A DNA stretch of 64,000 nt. It comes from Dendrobium chrysotoxum (taxonomy: Eukaryota > Streptophyta > Magnoliopsida > Asparagales > Orchidaceae). Positions 23,319 through 35,449 of this stretch are shown in pieces. Position numbers and translations under genes: made by a program. The stretch is from contig CM034315.1 of the NCBI GenBank assembly GCA_019925795.1, positions 32,990,446 to 33,054,445 of the forward strand, in the 5' to 3' direction. The notes beneath the pieces are model-generated. The model was given only the letters and a program-made list of their open reading frames with translations. It searched no databases and was not told the DNA's origin. How positions within the stretch are numbered: the stretch's first letter is position 1; every line of letters starts with the position of its first letter.

Positions 23319-23475
23319 TGTTCTATACCTTCTCTAGGAGGGAGAAAAAGGATTGCAGGTTCTTTACCTTTACAAAGAGGGTAAAAAAGGATTCTAGGTT
23401 CTCTGCCTTCACCAGGAGGGTGAAAAAGGATTTCAGGTTCTCTGCCTTCGTCGGGTTGGTGAAACAGATTTTTTA
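23319..23475 (+). repeat. E1 LTR 39-bp hairpin repeats, four copies
   Basis: Units start at 23319, 23358, 23397 and 23436, exactly 39 bp apart. The first three have perfect arms: TTCTC/GAGAA, TTTAC/GTAAA and TTCACC/GGTGAA; the fourth is degenerate. The arms differ but stay complementary. They lie downstream of the TATA-like box, so they would be in the transcript leader. Confidence 0.8.
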
Positions 23476-23813
23476 AGTGCTTCTCTGCCTTGCTGTGGGG
23501 GCAAAAGGAGAGACGCTACTTTTAGTGTAATAGTTAGAAAGGAAGTTTCTAGGATTGGACATAGGTTAGGTTAGACAAAACCACTATAAATTTTTTTGTA
23601 TTTTTTTATTATTTCACACTTTTATTTTTCTATGATTTATTGTGTGGTTCATAAACTCTGGTTTTTTGTTATTTTGAAATTAATTCGCTTCCATATCAAG
23701 TTATAACAAGATTTTCTTTTCGTTAAAGAAATTTTGAAATTACCAATTCACCCCCCTCTTGGTTAGCCTGGGGCTAGTTCTTAGAGGTCATACAACCTCC
23801 TCGAACTTTCAAC

Positions 23814-23829
23814 TGGTATCCGAGAGGGA
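23814..23829 (+). other. E1 primer binding site
   Basis: TGGTATCCGAGAGGGA, two bases after the LTR; a decayed form of the initiator Met-tRNA site TGGTATCAGAGCGGGA seen intact in E4. Confidence 0.85.
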
Positions 23830-23869
23830 TACAAAAACTAAGTTTTAGAAAACTTCTAAAAAATGATCC

Positions 23870-25640
23870 ATGGCTACTTTTGGTAATCATAATACTGCAG
23901 AAGGGTACTCAATCACACGACCACCTTTATTTGATAATATTTCTTTTAATTTTTGAAAAATTTGCATGTGTACTTTCTTACAATATATAGATTATATCAT
24001 GTGGATGTTTGTTAAGGAATGATACTCTACGCCTTCTCGTTTTATAAATGTCGATAAAATTAAACTACCTTTTTTTGAATGGAGCATAGAGGATAAATAT
24101 TTAGCTCAACTAAATGTAAAATATTAAAATTGCTTTTTCTATGCATTAAAATATGAAGATTTCTTGCGTTTATCAACTTGTACAACTGGTAAAAAAATTT
24201 AGGATAAACTCTGCATAACCTATGAAGGAACAAATGAAGTGAAACAACCTAGGTTGAATATACTACTATATAATTATGAACTATTTTATAAGAAACCTAG
24301 TGAGTCTATTTTTGAAATGTGCACTAAGTTCACTCAAATTATCACTTCCCAGCATGCATTAGGTAGATAACTTACCAATTCTAAAAATGTTTAAAAAATT
24401 CCACATTGTCTACCTAATTTTTATGATGCCAAAATCACTACTATTACTGAATCTAAGGCTCTAAATATTTATTCAATTGATAACTTACTTGGTTCACTCA
24501 TTACATACGAGCAAGAAGTGAGTCAAAGGCAGATTGATATAGGTTAGAAAAGAAAAAAAAAGTTTCTTTAAAGGCCGATGATTTTGAAAGTGACAATTCC
24601 TTATCTGAAGGAGATGATGATATTGTGCTAATAATAAGACAATTTAAAAGCTTTTTAAAGAAAAAGCAAAAGTGACATAATAAAACTTTAAAGGGTTCTT
24701 TTGATGTCATTTGTTTTAAATGTAGAAAGCCAGGGCACATGAGGATTGATTGCCCAAATCTTAAAGCTCACCCAGTCAAAGAAAAGGGTGAAGAAAAAGC
24801 TAAATTCAAGAAGAGGAAGTAACAGACTTAGAAGGCTTTTTTGGGTTGACTCTGCTTCAAGCTCTTCTAAAAAAGAAGCTGAAGAGGAGGTAACCAACCT
24901 GTGCTTAATGGTAGATAATCATTTTGCTCATTCTGATTAAGATGAGGTATGTGAGCTTTCTTATGATGAATTATTTAAAGTTTTTTAAACAAATTCATAA
25001 TATATACAAAAGGTTGAAGAAAATACTTGCAAGTCTCAATTCTGATTTTTTAACCTTACAAAAAGAGCATGTGTTAGACGAAAGATCACTCTACTTTAAA
25101 TAATAATCATACAATCTTACTTAGTGAATTTGATGCATTAAACATGAAGCACCTTTATTTAACTACTGAACATGATTCCTTGAAAGCATCTCATGTTGAT
25201 TTAGAAATTTAGTCAACAAATTAAAAGCAAGTTTAGAAGAAGTTAATGATAGGGATAATGCATTAAAAATTGACAACTCAATTCTTAAAAGTGCAAATAA
25301 ATTTTTACAAGTGAAAGTACTGCTTTAAAAAAAATAAACCATAACATACACTTATAAAATTTCATAAATCATTGCAACAACATGCATCATTTAAACCTAG
25401 GAAGAGGCACCATAACCCAAATCGACCAGTGAATCCATTCCTAGGAGTTATGTGCTTTTCTTGTGGCATACTAGGACATATCAACCACACTTGCACTATC
25501 CACAATATAACATATTTGATGTGGATACTAAAATTGCACAAACCACAACATAGCATGTAGACATGTTATTCTTCAATTCATAAGGTGAAACCTAAACTTG
25601 TTTGGCTTCCTAAATATAATCATTAATGATTTTGTTAGAC
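23870..25640 (+). pseudogene. E1 gag, broken
   Basis: Starts at ATG 23870 (MATFGNHNTAEGYS), aligning with the E4 start. Recognisable stretches include the nucleocapsid-core region (TCTTGK, LCITYEGT, YELF), a first knuckle CFKCRKPGHMRIDC at 24712-24753, an acidic and coiled-coil region, and a second knuckle CFSCGILGHINHTC at 25453-25494. Both knuckles keep the CX2CX4HX4C spacing. The open pieces left are short because stops are frequent. Gag forms the particle and binds element RNA; this copy cannot. Confidence 0.85.
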
Positions 25641-25668
25641 TGCTCTCACAAAAGGTCCTGTGAGAGCA
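25641..25668 (+). other. E1 gag-pol junction hairpin
   Basis: TGCTCTCAC (25641-25649), a 10-base loop, GTGAGAGCA (25660-25668): a perfect 9-bp stem overlapping the pol ATG (25668-25670). The loop differs from that of E5 while the stem is identical. Confidence 0.75.
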
Positions 25669-28600
25669 TGTTGTACCTGGAAAATGGATGTTCATGGCAC
25701 ATGATTGGAGATGTAAAGCAATTCATCATGCTGGAGGCCAGGGCAAGGGACAAGGTAACACTTGGAGATAACACGCTAGGAAGGTGGTTTGATCAGGTAT
25801 AATTTGCAACTCAAAAAATTGTAAGATTTAAAATGTTTTATTGGTAGATGGCTTAAAATATAATTTTCTCAGCATTAACCAACTCTGTGATAAAGGCTTC
25901 AGAATAAAATTTTTATCTACCAGCTACATGATTAACTTATGTGGAAATAATATTTTGTAAGAAAAGGAATTAATAATATTTACATGCTTGATCTGAATTA
26001 TATTAATTCTGCTACTTCTCTTTACTTATAAACTATTACTGATGAATCTTGGTTATGGCATAGGAGACTGTGTCATGTAACCATGAAATATCTTAGAAAA
26101 ATTACCTAAAATGACTTAGTGAGAGGCATACCCAAACTAGATTTCCCCAAGGACCACCTCTGTGATGCCTATCAATTACAAAAATGAGTCAAATCCTCCT
26201 TCCACTCAATTAAGCATATTAACACTAGGAAACCATTAGAATTCCTTTACATGGATCTCTTTGGACCCGTTAGCACTGCAAGCCTAGGAGGGAAAGTCTT
26301 TGGGTATGTGATTGTTGATGATTACTCGAGATTTACTTGGGTTAGATTCTTATCTCATAAAAGTGAATCATTCAAGGAATTTAGGACATTCCCCACATAG
26401 ATTCAAAGAAAGCTAGGTTGTGAAATTTTGACCATTCATAGTGATCATAGTGAAGAGTTTGACAATAAAAATTTTGAATCTTACTGTAAGGAGGAAGGGA
26501 TAGATCACAACTTTTTAGCTCCTAAAACCCCTCAATAGAATGGGATAGCTGAAAGAAAGAATATGACCTGAGTAGAAGCTACTAAAGCCATGTTAGCTGA
26601 ATACTCACTTCCTAAATACTTTTGGACAGAAGCGTTAAACACAGCCTATTATGTTCTGAGTAGGTTTCATGTTAGATCAAAACTAAGTAAGACATCCTAT
26701 GATTTCCTTAATGGTAGAACACCCAAACTCTCTCACCATTATATTTTTAGATGTAAAGTGTCCATTCTAAATAATGAAAAAACAAATTTTTTTTAAGGAA
26801 AGTTTAACCCCAAATCTGATGAAAAAGTTTCCATAGGATACTCAAATATTGGAAAATACTATAGAGTTTTTAATAAAAGGATAATGGTGATAGAGGAGAC
26901 CACTCATATAGTTTTTGATGAATTTGATAATTCTGGAGGGTCTGGGGTGGAAGAAGAAGAAGTAGTTGATGTCACCCAAGGACTAAAATCTACAAATCTA
27001 GAAGAAAGGGTTAAATATGAAAATTTTCTGCCTAGAGAATATAGATATTCTTCAAGTCATCCTAAAGAATGGATCTTAGGAGACCCATCTAAAGGTGTTA
27101 GAATAAGGCATGGACTTAGGAAAGAAGTTAACCACTCAGCCTTTATCTTAATGATTGAACCCATAAATATAAATCAAGCACAATCTGATAAATTTTGGAT
27201 CCTAGCCATGCAAGAAAAAATGAATTAATTTGCTAGGAATGATGTGTGGGAGGTAGTTAAAAAATCTAAGGACCAGAGTGTTGTTGGAACAAAATGTGTT
27301 TTCAAAAATAAGAAGAATGACTCTGGTGTAGTGGTTAGAAATAAAGCAAGACTTATGGATAAAGGGTACAACCAAATAGAAAGGATTGACTTTAAAGAGA
27401 CTTTTGACATTGTAGCTAGATTAGAAAAAATAAAGGTGCTACTAGCTTTTACCTACTTTAAGGGATTCAAACCGTACCAAATGGATGCTAAGAGTACCTT
27501 TCTAAATGCGATAATAAAAGAGGATATGTATTTTGAACAATCCCAGGCTTTAAAAATGCATAATTTCTTAATCATGTGTTCAAATTAAAAAGGCATTATA
27601 TGGACTGAAATAAGCACCTAGAGCATGGTATGAAAGGCTAAGCACAATCCTACTGGATAGAATCTCTGTAAAGGGGAGCCTAGACACTATGCTATTTCTC
27701 AAAATGGTAGGAGAAGAATTACTCATTTTCCAGATCTATGTTGATGATATTTTATTTGGATCCTCTAATAAAAAGCTATGTGATGAATTTTCTAAGAAAA
27801 TGAGTAAGGAGTTTGAGATAAATATGATGGGAGAACTCAACAACTTTCTTGGATTTAGTATAAGGCAGAAGAATGATGGAATTTTCTTTAGTCAATCAAA
27901 ATACATTAACGACATCTTTAAAAAATATGGAATGAATAAGGTTAAGATAATTAACACTCCTATGAGTTCTACAGTTCAGTTAGATAAGGACTCTAGTGGA
28001 AAATTAGTTAATCAAAAGAAATACAGAGGAATAATTGGATCACTTCTTTACTTAACTGCTAGCAGATTTAATGTTATATTTAGTGTTTATCTTTGTGCTA
28101 AATTTTAGTTTGATCTAAAAGAATCCTACTTGACTTCTATTAACAGAATCCTTAGATATCTCTTAGGAACCCAAAACTTGGGAATCTAGTATTCTAGACA
28201 CATCTCTTCCTTTGAAATCATAGGATAATCTGATTCAGATTTTGCTGGATGTAGGGTTGGTAGGAAAAGCATTTTTAGAACCTACCAATTCATAAGATAA
28301 TCTTTGGCCTCTTGGTCCAGTAGAAAATATAACTCAATAGCCTTATTCACTACGAAGCTGAATACATAGCCTTACAAAGTTATGTGGCACACGTCCTTTG
28401 GTTAAAGCAAAAAATATGGAATTAGGACTACATGTATGCACCATTCCAATCTTATGTGATAACACTTGTGCCATCTATATTTCAAAGAATCCAATTCAAC
28501 ACTCTAGGACCAAACATAAAGGCCAAAGGCACCATTTCATTATGGACCATATCAATAAAGGAGATATAGAGCTACATCATGTAGCCACTGAAAATTAGCT

Positions 28601-28685
28601 TTCAGACATCTCTACAAAACCACTAAATTTTGAAACATTCAGCACCTTAAGAACCATATTAGGTTTCATAGATATTCATGCTTGA
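25668..28685 (+). pseudogene. E1 pol: PR-INT-RT-RNase H, broken
   Basis: Begins with the decayed protease start (MLYLENGCSWHMIGD; the catalytic DSG reads ENG), followed by GAG-preINT (RRLCH), integrase (MDLFGPVSTASLGGK, HSDHSEEF), RT and RNase H, ending GFIDIHA at 28683-28685. The best open pieces are 26590-26796, 26884-27228, 27244-27588 (RT palm), 27689-28108 (YVDD region) and 28398-28598 (RNase H). Many stops and frameshifts. The order matches E5 throughout. Confidence 0.9.
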
Positions 28686-29903
28686 AATTGGATGATTTGA
28701 AATTTTGAAATATGATTGTTGTATTTTCTTATTTTATCTTTCAGTGTTTTATATTTTTCTTCATACAAGCATTTATTTATTTCTTTTAAAATTTAAGAAT
28801 CTGATAACTACTTACTTCACTAGTTGAACTCTTCTTTAAATGAGAATCTTACCTATTTTTGTAAGTAGCGATTGACTCTTCTAAAATAGTTAAGGGAAGA
28901 AAAATTGAAGATTATCTCTCTTCCTCTAACTCCTTTAGGGGTGTAAATTTTTTTTAATCAAAATCTATTTCAAATTAAAAATTAGACCATGAAATAGATA
29001 TCTATTTCATCTTCATACAGTTCTCTATCTCATTTAAATATTTTGGCAAATCAATGAATCTATTTCAAATTTTCTTAATTAAGTTATTTGTCTATATCAG
29101 AGGGATCAACTTTTAGTTTGTGTTTTACACTTCCTTATATAAGAGTGTGAGTTCTTCTTCTCTTTCATTTAGAAGATAATCTCATAACTAAGAGTCTTTA
29201 AAGACTTAGAACGGAAGCAAGTTTGTAAAAGCAAAAATAGAGGCACAAAATAAGCCCAAAAGCTAAAAAGATGCATAAAAAATGCCAAAATTTGAAAGAT
29301 GCATAAAGTGTATAAAAAATTAAAAGATGTACAAAGTGCACCAAACACTGATAAAAGGGGTGCAAAATGAGCCCATAATGAGTTAGCTTCCCTTTCTTTC
29401 AAATCCTTAAATCTTAGAGAAATCCATGTGCCAATTGATATCTTCTGCACCTGAATTTAAAAATCATGATTTTTTGTTCATCGGTTTACAATGATATTCT
29501 CTTAGATATATTTCTAAAAAGAAGTTTAAAAAGATCATATTTCCTTTCTAATTTATTTTCTAAATTAGATTTTTGTTTAAAAAATACTTTAACCTATAAG
29601 GAGCTTAAGCTAGGGTTAACATAATTCAAATTTCTAACCTTTCTTGATCTTAGTTCTGTCAATACATTTCTTACTGAGTTTGTGCTCAAATCATAAGGAA
29701 AAAAATTCATTTAATTGATATGATCGATTCCAAAATAAAATAAATTAAATTAAAATTAAAAAAATAAATTTTTTTATTTGATGTGTATTTTCTTTTGAGT
29801 AATTGATTTCTATTTTATTTTGGTTATTTTCTTTATTATTTTACTTTATTTTCTTTTCTAGAGATTTCCTGTACATTCATGCCCATATCTAATTTTTTGC
29901 TCA
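28686..29903 (+). other. E1 non-coding 3' region with mini-hairpins
   Basis: No gene. At about 29215-29380 it carries the repeated motif GATGCAYAAAGTGY with short complementary arms around AAA, and GGCACAAAATAAGCCC-like words, matching the structured region of E2, E4 and E5. The rest is AT-rich. Confidence 0.65.
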
Positions 29904-30330
29904 GATCATACTGTACGATCCACATCGTATTGTACAATCTTCATAAATGTCATCACAGATTAGATTATAATGTATCAAATGGTTCATATTCATTAATTAT
30001 TAGTGATCGTATTGTACAACCACCATCTTTGTACTCTATGATCCATATAATAGTAACCGTTAGATGAATTGAATTCGATCGATATAATATTAAAAAATGT
30101 ATCATATAGTTTGAATGCCTATTCATATTATACGATCATCATAGTCAACAATCGTCTATACCGACTCCTCGGAATGAATGCTTTGTCTCTAATCATCTAG
30201 TACAATCCAGATCATACGGTACGATGAGACCATCTTTTTGACTAAATCAGATTGGATGAGTTGATTACAGTAGACCGTCTAATATGATCTCATAATTGTA
30301 TTATATGATCTGGTTGATTCTTTATAAATA
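29904..30330 (+). promoter_or_regulatory. E1 internal palindrome array and TATA box before the 3' ORF
   Basis: Palindromes of the LTR type recur inside the element: pairs start at 29905/29924 and 30192/30211 (19 bp apart, as in the E1 LTR), with further copies at 30006 and 30028. TTTATAAATA follows at 30321-30330, 78 bp before the ATG of the extra ORF. This repeats the LTR order of palindromes then TATA, so an internal promoter is the natural reading. Confidence 0.65.
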
Positions 30331-30407
30331 GCCCAAATCTCATGTTTATTCTTCAATCTAATCCTTCCAACTCTCCTCCTCTCATACATGATCTCAAATT
30401 CTTGGCA

Positions 30408-31532
30408 ATGGCTGGTGGTAAGCGTTCACGAGCATTCGTCAAGAGTTTCTCCCGACGTCAAATAGATCCTAAATTTGCTAAGGCCACTGAAGAAGAGGCC
30501 TACCACCACTGTAAGAATGCTAAAATTATTGCCTCAAAAGTCATCAAACTGGAGGATCTAAAATTTTAAGTACTACCTCTTTTGCCCATACCACTCTTAC
30601 ATGTATTCTTACTCTGGCCTTTCCTTTTGATTCTGAATTACTTTTCAAATTTTAACAAACTTGAGAATCTTTAGTAAAGGTACTGCCCTCCAATCTTATA
30701 TTAATTGGAGGCTAGTAGAAATTACCTATTAAGACTTCCATGACTTTCTCCATCTTTCCACTATTGGTGAAAAAGTTCATGTTCAAGTTGGAAATCCTGA
30801 TTTTGATTGGACCTTTGTCAACACCACCCTTAGGGAGTCCAATGTTAGATACCATGTTGCACAAGTCAAAACTCTAGTTCAAAATGCCTGCATCATCCAG
30901 CACATACTTAGAAACTCCATCATTCCTAAATTTGGTTATCAAATTAACATTAGTCCTATTCTATCTCTTATAACTTATTTTATAATGGCTTAAATTGACT
31001 TCAATGTAGCTGACCTTCTTATTCACTACCTTCAAAATCTAACAGTCATTCGAGATCCCCTCCATAAGAGGTTTCCCAATCTAGCCTTAGGACATATCAT
31101 TGTCTATGTCCTAAAAATCAAATACAACTTCTAGTATCCTCCACCACCTGATCACCTCCTAGCCTACTATTCAAATAGTTCCTTCCACCTCCTTCATAGT
31201 GCTCATTGCCAAAACATTTGATATGCTGGCCACAAGCTAGAGGAGGAGAGGAAGAACAAGATCAAGCACCTACTCCTATCTACAAGCAATCTCAGTTTGA
31301 TCAGCTGGTATAGAGATTTAATTAGTGGGAACTTCATTTTGATGCCTACATAGAAGAGCAGCCGCAGTAACACGAGCATGACTTATCTCATTTTGATCAA
31401 TGTGTAGCCCAACAGTAGCAGTAGCATGATCAGGATGTGGCGTGATTTGCAAACTAGTTTGCCTCAATCCACCAGTACTTTCAGCCACCACCTCCTCCAC
31501 CTCCATCTGATCAGGATCCCTCTTCATTTTAA
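30408..31532 (+). pseudogene. E1 extra 3' ORF in the env-like position, broken
   Basis: ATG 30408 (MAGGKRSRAF) opens 54 codons; further sections are readable in shifted frames: EEEAYHHCKNAK, YFIMA, KRFPNLALGHIIVYVLKIKYN, FDQL, and a proline-rich tail (PPPPPPPSDQDPSSF) ending at 31530-31532. E2 carries the homologue (39813-40903 minus) with LGHIICFILKKKYN and a similar PPPPP end, so this was a real gene. Sireviruses often carry an ORF here called env-like. I see no membrane segment or signal peptide, so an envelope role is not supported by what remains. Function unknown. Confidence 0.7.
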
Positions 31533-31580
31533 TTTCTTTTCTATTTAGTGATCTATGTACTTTTCTTATTTTATAGTTTC

Positions 31581-31776
31581 CTATTTATTTTTGTTGAGCC
31601 TTTTAAATTGCTCTTTTTTTAATATTCATATGGAGGGCAATGCCTGTGCTCATTCCATTGCCAGGTGGGGTTGTGGATTGGATTCAATTGTGGATTTTCT
31701 TGTATCTAAATTTCCTCTTCTTGTGAAAGGCATTTTAAGATTGGGTAAGATTAGTTTACCTTATGTTATTTCTTAA
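31581..31776 (+). pseudogene. ORF2 C-terminal remnant of nested LINE
   Basis: Encodes the RNase H end (MEGNACAHSIARWG) and the family C-terminus (VKGILRLGKISLPYVIS), stopping at 31774-31776. The LINE-A counterpart reads GNACADLLANHG and VKGIIRLDKLYFPYVRT. It has no start of its own. Confidence 0.85.
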
Positions 31777-33524
31777 TGTTGATGTGGATATTAGTTTTTG
31801 GTTTGTTACCTAGCAGTTCTTTTATAATTTTCCCATTTTTATTGTCTGCATGGGTGTTTTGCCTTTCATGGGTGGCTGGGCTATGCTTTCCCCCTGAGGT
31901 TCCTTTGTGGTTGCTTTGTCCATGCTGGTGTGTTTTGTGTCTCGGTTTGTTTTCTTTTATTGCCATGTTATGGGTGTGTGTCCCTTCGTGCAGAATGTTT
32001 TTAGTTGCCTAAATTTTTCCTAGATTTTGGTTGAGAATTTTGACTTTGATTGGTTCTAATTTAGGAAATGTTAATCTCATGAATTTCTATTTTGTTTGGT
32101 ATTGGTGTGTGAATGTGAATGGCTTGAGCAGTGTCTGGAATTTTTTGAACCTTGACTCAACCCCTATTATTGCTTTTCTTTTTCCTGGTGTGATTTTGTT
32201 GTTTGGCTGCTTTAATCATTAGGTGTTGGTTAGTCGTGTGGTTGCCTGTGTCACTTCTGGGGATGATCTGATTAATCTGTATTGCTGGAACATTGGGAGG
32301 ATTGTTCTAAGTTTTTGGGCTTATTTTGGTAATTGTCTTCTTTCTTGGCTTACCTGTTGGATCTATGTGAGGGTTGGGGTCTCTTCTCTTGCTGTCATTA
32401 TTGCTTTTATTACCTATATGGATCTCTTTTCTATTACTCACCTCTTTTGTTTCATGAATCAAAGAGTGTATGGGTTTAGAATGGAGTGGCATTGGGGGTT
32501 GTGTAATGATGGTTGCATTGATTATCTGATCCTGAGCTATAATGGCCCTGATCCTGATCTTGGTTTGTTGTTTTCTGTCATTCTTCTTTTGTGGTTGTTC
32601 CTTTTTTCTATTTGATGCACTTTGGTATTAGTTGGTTTAGGTATTGTTATCTAAAACATTATTATGTTGTTTGGTTTTATTGGTTGAGTTTTAGACTCTA
32701 TAACTGTCTTGTTTTTGATGTTTTTTTTTGGGTGGTCTTCTAAGGAGCTATTGTTCTAGGTTGTTTGGTTACTCTCCGGTATTGCATCTACTATCTGGGA
32801 GTTTCTTTTGGCTGGTGGGTGTCGTCTGGAACCTGTAAGTTTCATAACAGGATCTTTATTTCTTGGGATAGGACTGCAAACTTCCTTGCCCATGGTTGTG
32901 GAAGGATGGTTATGTGTAATTCTTTGACTTTGATTCTCTTGAGTTGTGGCTCCTCTGATCTGCTACGAATGGTTTGTTCGGATGCTTACTTTGCTTAAGT
33001 ATTACTATGATTGCTAACCTCTATTGCCTTTATATTGTTTACTACAAGTTTTAATTATGGAATATCATGGTTGGGGGTTATGTTTTCTTTCTTAATTGCT
33101 TATGTGTCCATAACTATCTCCTCTTGTGTTATGGTAATTGGTTTAATTAGTTTGTCAATTATAAAATTTTGCATCACATGCATTTAATTGTCTCTTGTAA
33201 TCCCTATTTTACTTTGGATACTTTGCTTCTTAAAGTTTTTGCAGGTCGTTACATTTTTTGCTTTCTCCTAGATTTTGCCTTGGAAGGATGGTGCTCAAAG
33301 TTTATCTTCGGATCCTTTCTATTTTTTGGGTGTTGGCCTCTAACCACCCTAGATTGTACCTAGGAGACATTGTATTTTCTCTTAGTAGGGACCTTGAGCT
33401 CGTAGGATTTATTTTGCCTTTTTTGTAGCTCTTCTGAGTAGTAGAGAGCTCGAGGGCCCTTTAAGGACCTTGTACTTCTATTTTAATCAACACATAGGCC
33501 CCTCTATGGGTTTCCCCTAAAAAA
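31581..33524 (+). mobile_element. 5'-truncated LINE-A copy nested in E1
   Basis: Flanked by the 8-bp duplication ATAGTTTC (31573-31580 and 33525-33532). It keeps only the last ~65 codons of ORF2 and the 1.75-kb 3' UTR, ending in CCCC-T-A7. The C-terminal peptide and 3' terminal motifs match LINE-A, so it is the same family. The 5' truncation is typical of target-primed reverse transcription. Confidence 0.9.
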
Positions 33525-33570
33525 ATAGTTTCATGTTTGATTGATGTTATTTCCTCCTCTTTTTTTGATG

Positions 33571-33586
33571 TCAAAAGGGGGAGTAG
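33571..33586 (+). other. E1 upstream (second) polypurine tract
   Basis: TCAAAAGGGGGAGTAG about 240 bp before the 3' LTR; the same motif occurs in E2, EX, E4 and E5. Confidence 0.7.
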
Positions 33587-33814
33587 CATGTGTTAGTAGC
33601 TTGTAGTTTGCTTTGAAATGTTCAATTCCATCTTTGACTTTTCATTTTCTATATTCTACTATTGTGTGTTATTTTTCTTTCTTTTTCCTTATAAAATAAT
33701 TAAAAAAAATTATATTTGACACCTCCCCTATTTTTAAAAAATTCATTCAGTAAGGAGAGCTCAGGGAATAGAAATACACTCTTGAATCATAAACCAATAA
33801 TATTTGCCCACATC

Positions 33815-33828
33815 AAAAAGGAAGAGAT
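33815..33828 (+). other. E1 3' polypurine tract
   Basis: AAAAAGGAAGAGAT directly before the 3' LTR; E4 and E5 have AAAAAGGGGGAGAT here. Confidence 0.8.
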
Positions 33829-35449
33829 TGTTACAAATCTGGACCCAAGTCTTATGATTTTAATGATAACAAATATTATTGGATTTTTCACTATATTATT
33901 TCAATCTATTGCATATCTATTTTGCCCTACTCACTAACATTTCAGGATCACATCTCACTTGTAATCTCAATCAGCTCAAGACTGAGTAGACAAGGAATAG
34001 TCTATATTTTTCAATCATTTTATACTTTTTTACCATCTTAAGTCAAATATATATTGCTGTGGATCCTAAAGCTAAGTAACCTTGCACACACACACTCAAG
34101 GGAGTGAGTTAGTGAGTTAAAAAAAATTATTTTGAATTAATCATACAAAATAATTTATATCATACTAGAGGATCAGTTAAATAGAAAACCCTAATTAGAG
34201 CACCTCTGATAATTAAGAGTGATTAAACTAATCATACTGTATGATCCATGTCGCACTGGATGATCAGTTATAATCATCAAAATAGCCGCCAATCATAATT
34301 TAGGTATTATTTTAAAATTTAAATTTTATTCTAATCATACCATATGATGTGCATCGTACTACATGATATATGACAATCATGCCTAAACTGATCTTATGAT
34401 TAGGTGTTTAATTATGGTTAAATTATTCAATTAGATCCTACAGGATGATCAGAGGTGATTGTACTCTACGACCTAATTCGTACATGGGATAATAATTAAA
34501 TGTCACCCCTAATACTAGATGATTAGCTATGTTTTTATACTATTCTTATCAGATGATATTCCCAATCATACTGGACGATCAATATAAACACTTCAACTGA
34601 TCATACAGTGGGTTGCAATTCATACTAGCTTAAAGTGTTATTTTAAACTAATCATACAGTATGATATTGGATCATATAAGACGATCAGAAGCGCTAGATT
34701 GAAATTTAGAACTTTTTCAGAGGCTCTCTATTTAAACTCTCATATTATCCTATTTAAGAGAATTTTAGCTGCTAAGTGTTTTTATAAGGGAGCAAAGAGG
34801 TGCATAGGAGAACTTTGGGAGGGAGAAGAGAGGGAGAGATTTTTCTAAGGTAGATTTTTGAGGGATTCACATGGTTACTCCAAGCAAGGTTCTTCTTCAT
34901 CTTCTTCAAGCTTCTGTATTGATCCTTTGGAGGCTCTAGGAAGACATTATGCAGTAATAGTCCCAAAGTTCTCTTTCTTTTCTAGGAGGGAGAAAAAGGA
35001 TTGCAGGTTCTCTTTCTTTACTAGGATGGTGAAAAGGGATTCTAGGTTCTCTACCTTCACGAGGAGTGTGAAAAAGGATTTTAGATTCTCTACCTTCACC
35101 GGGTTGGTGAAAAAAACTTTGCAAGGGCTTCTCCACCATTCTATGAGGGCAAAAGGAGAGACACTACTTTTATTGTAATACTTGAAAAGGAGGTTTCTAG
35201 GGAGTGGACGTAGGTCAGGTTGGATCAAACCATTATAAATTTTTATGTCTTTGGTTTTTATTATCCCGCAGTTTTATTTTTCTATGTGATTGACAAACTT
35301 TGATTTCCTATTATTATGAAATTAATTTACTTTCACATCAAGTTATAAATTTTTTTTTCATTAAAGAAAATTTTAAATTACCAATTCACCCCCCTCTTGG
35401 TTAGCCTCGGGCTAGTTCTTAGAGGTCTTACAAACTCCTCAAACCTTCA
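33829..35449 (+). repeat. E1 3' LTR
   Basis: 1621 bp, same layout as the 5' LTR: palindrome array, TATA-like region near 34730, hairpin repeats near 34965-35115, CCCCCCTCTTGGTTAGCC near the end. The ORF at 34858-35178 reads through the hairpin repeats and is not regarded as a gene. Confidence 0.9.

Larger units (their letters stand above)
22182..23811 (+). repeat. E1 5' LTR
   Basis: 1630 bp. Layout: paired 15-bp palindromes (22498-23043), TATA-like TATTTATA at 23087-23094, a fourfold 39-bp hairpin repeat (23319-23475), then the conserved end with CACCCCCCTCTTGGTTAGCC. An (AC)n run lies at 22440-22453. Confidence 0.92.
22182..35449 (+). mobile_element. Sirevirus E1, 13.3 kb with a nested LINE, old
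   Basis: LTRs 22182-23811 and 33829-35449 start TGTTRCRAATCTGG and end CTTCA/TTTCA. Flanks ATACA (22177-22181) and ATACT (35450-35454) fit a 5-bp target duplication with one change. Internal order: primer site, gag, pol, 3' structured region, internal promoter-like array, extra 3' ORF, nested LINE (31581-33524), two polypurine tracts. LTR divergence is about 11% over the first ~120 bp, mostly transitions, so it is old, and all ORFs are broken. Long LTRs, large coiled-coil Gag with two knuckles and a post-pol ORF identify a Sirevirus-type Copia. Confidence 0.93.

Noticed and set aside
25641..25668. Reading the gag-pol hairpin as a transcription terminator
   Set aside because: It lies inside the transcribed unit of a eukaryotic retroelement, has no following T-run role, and is conserved at a frame junction.
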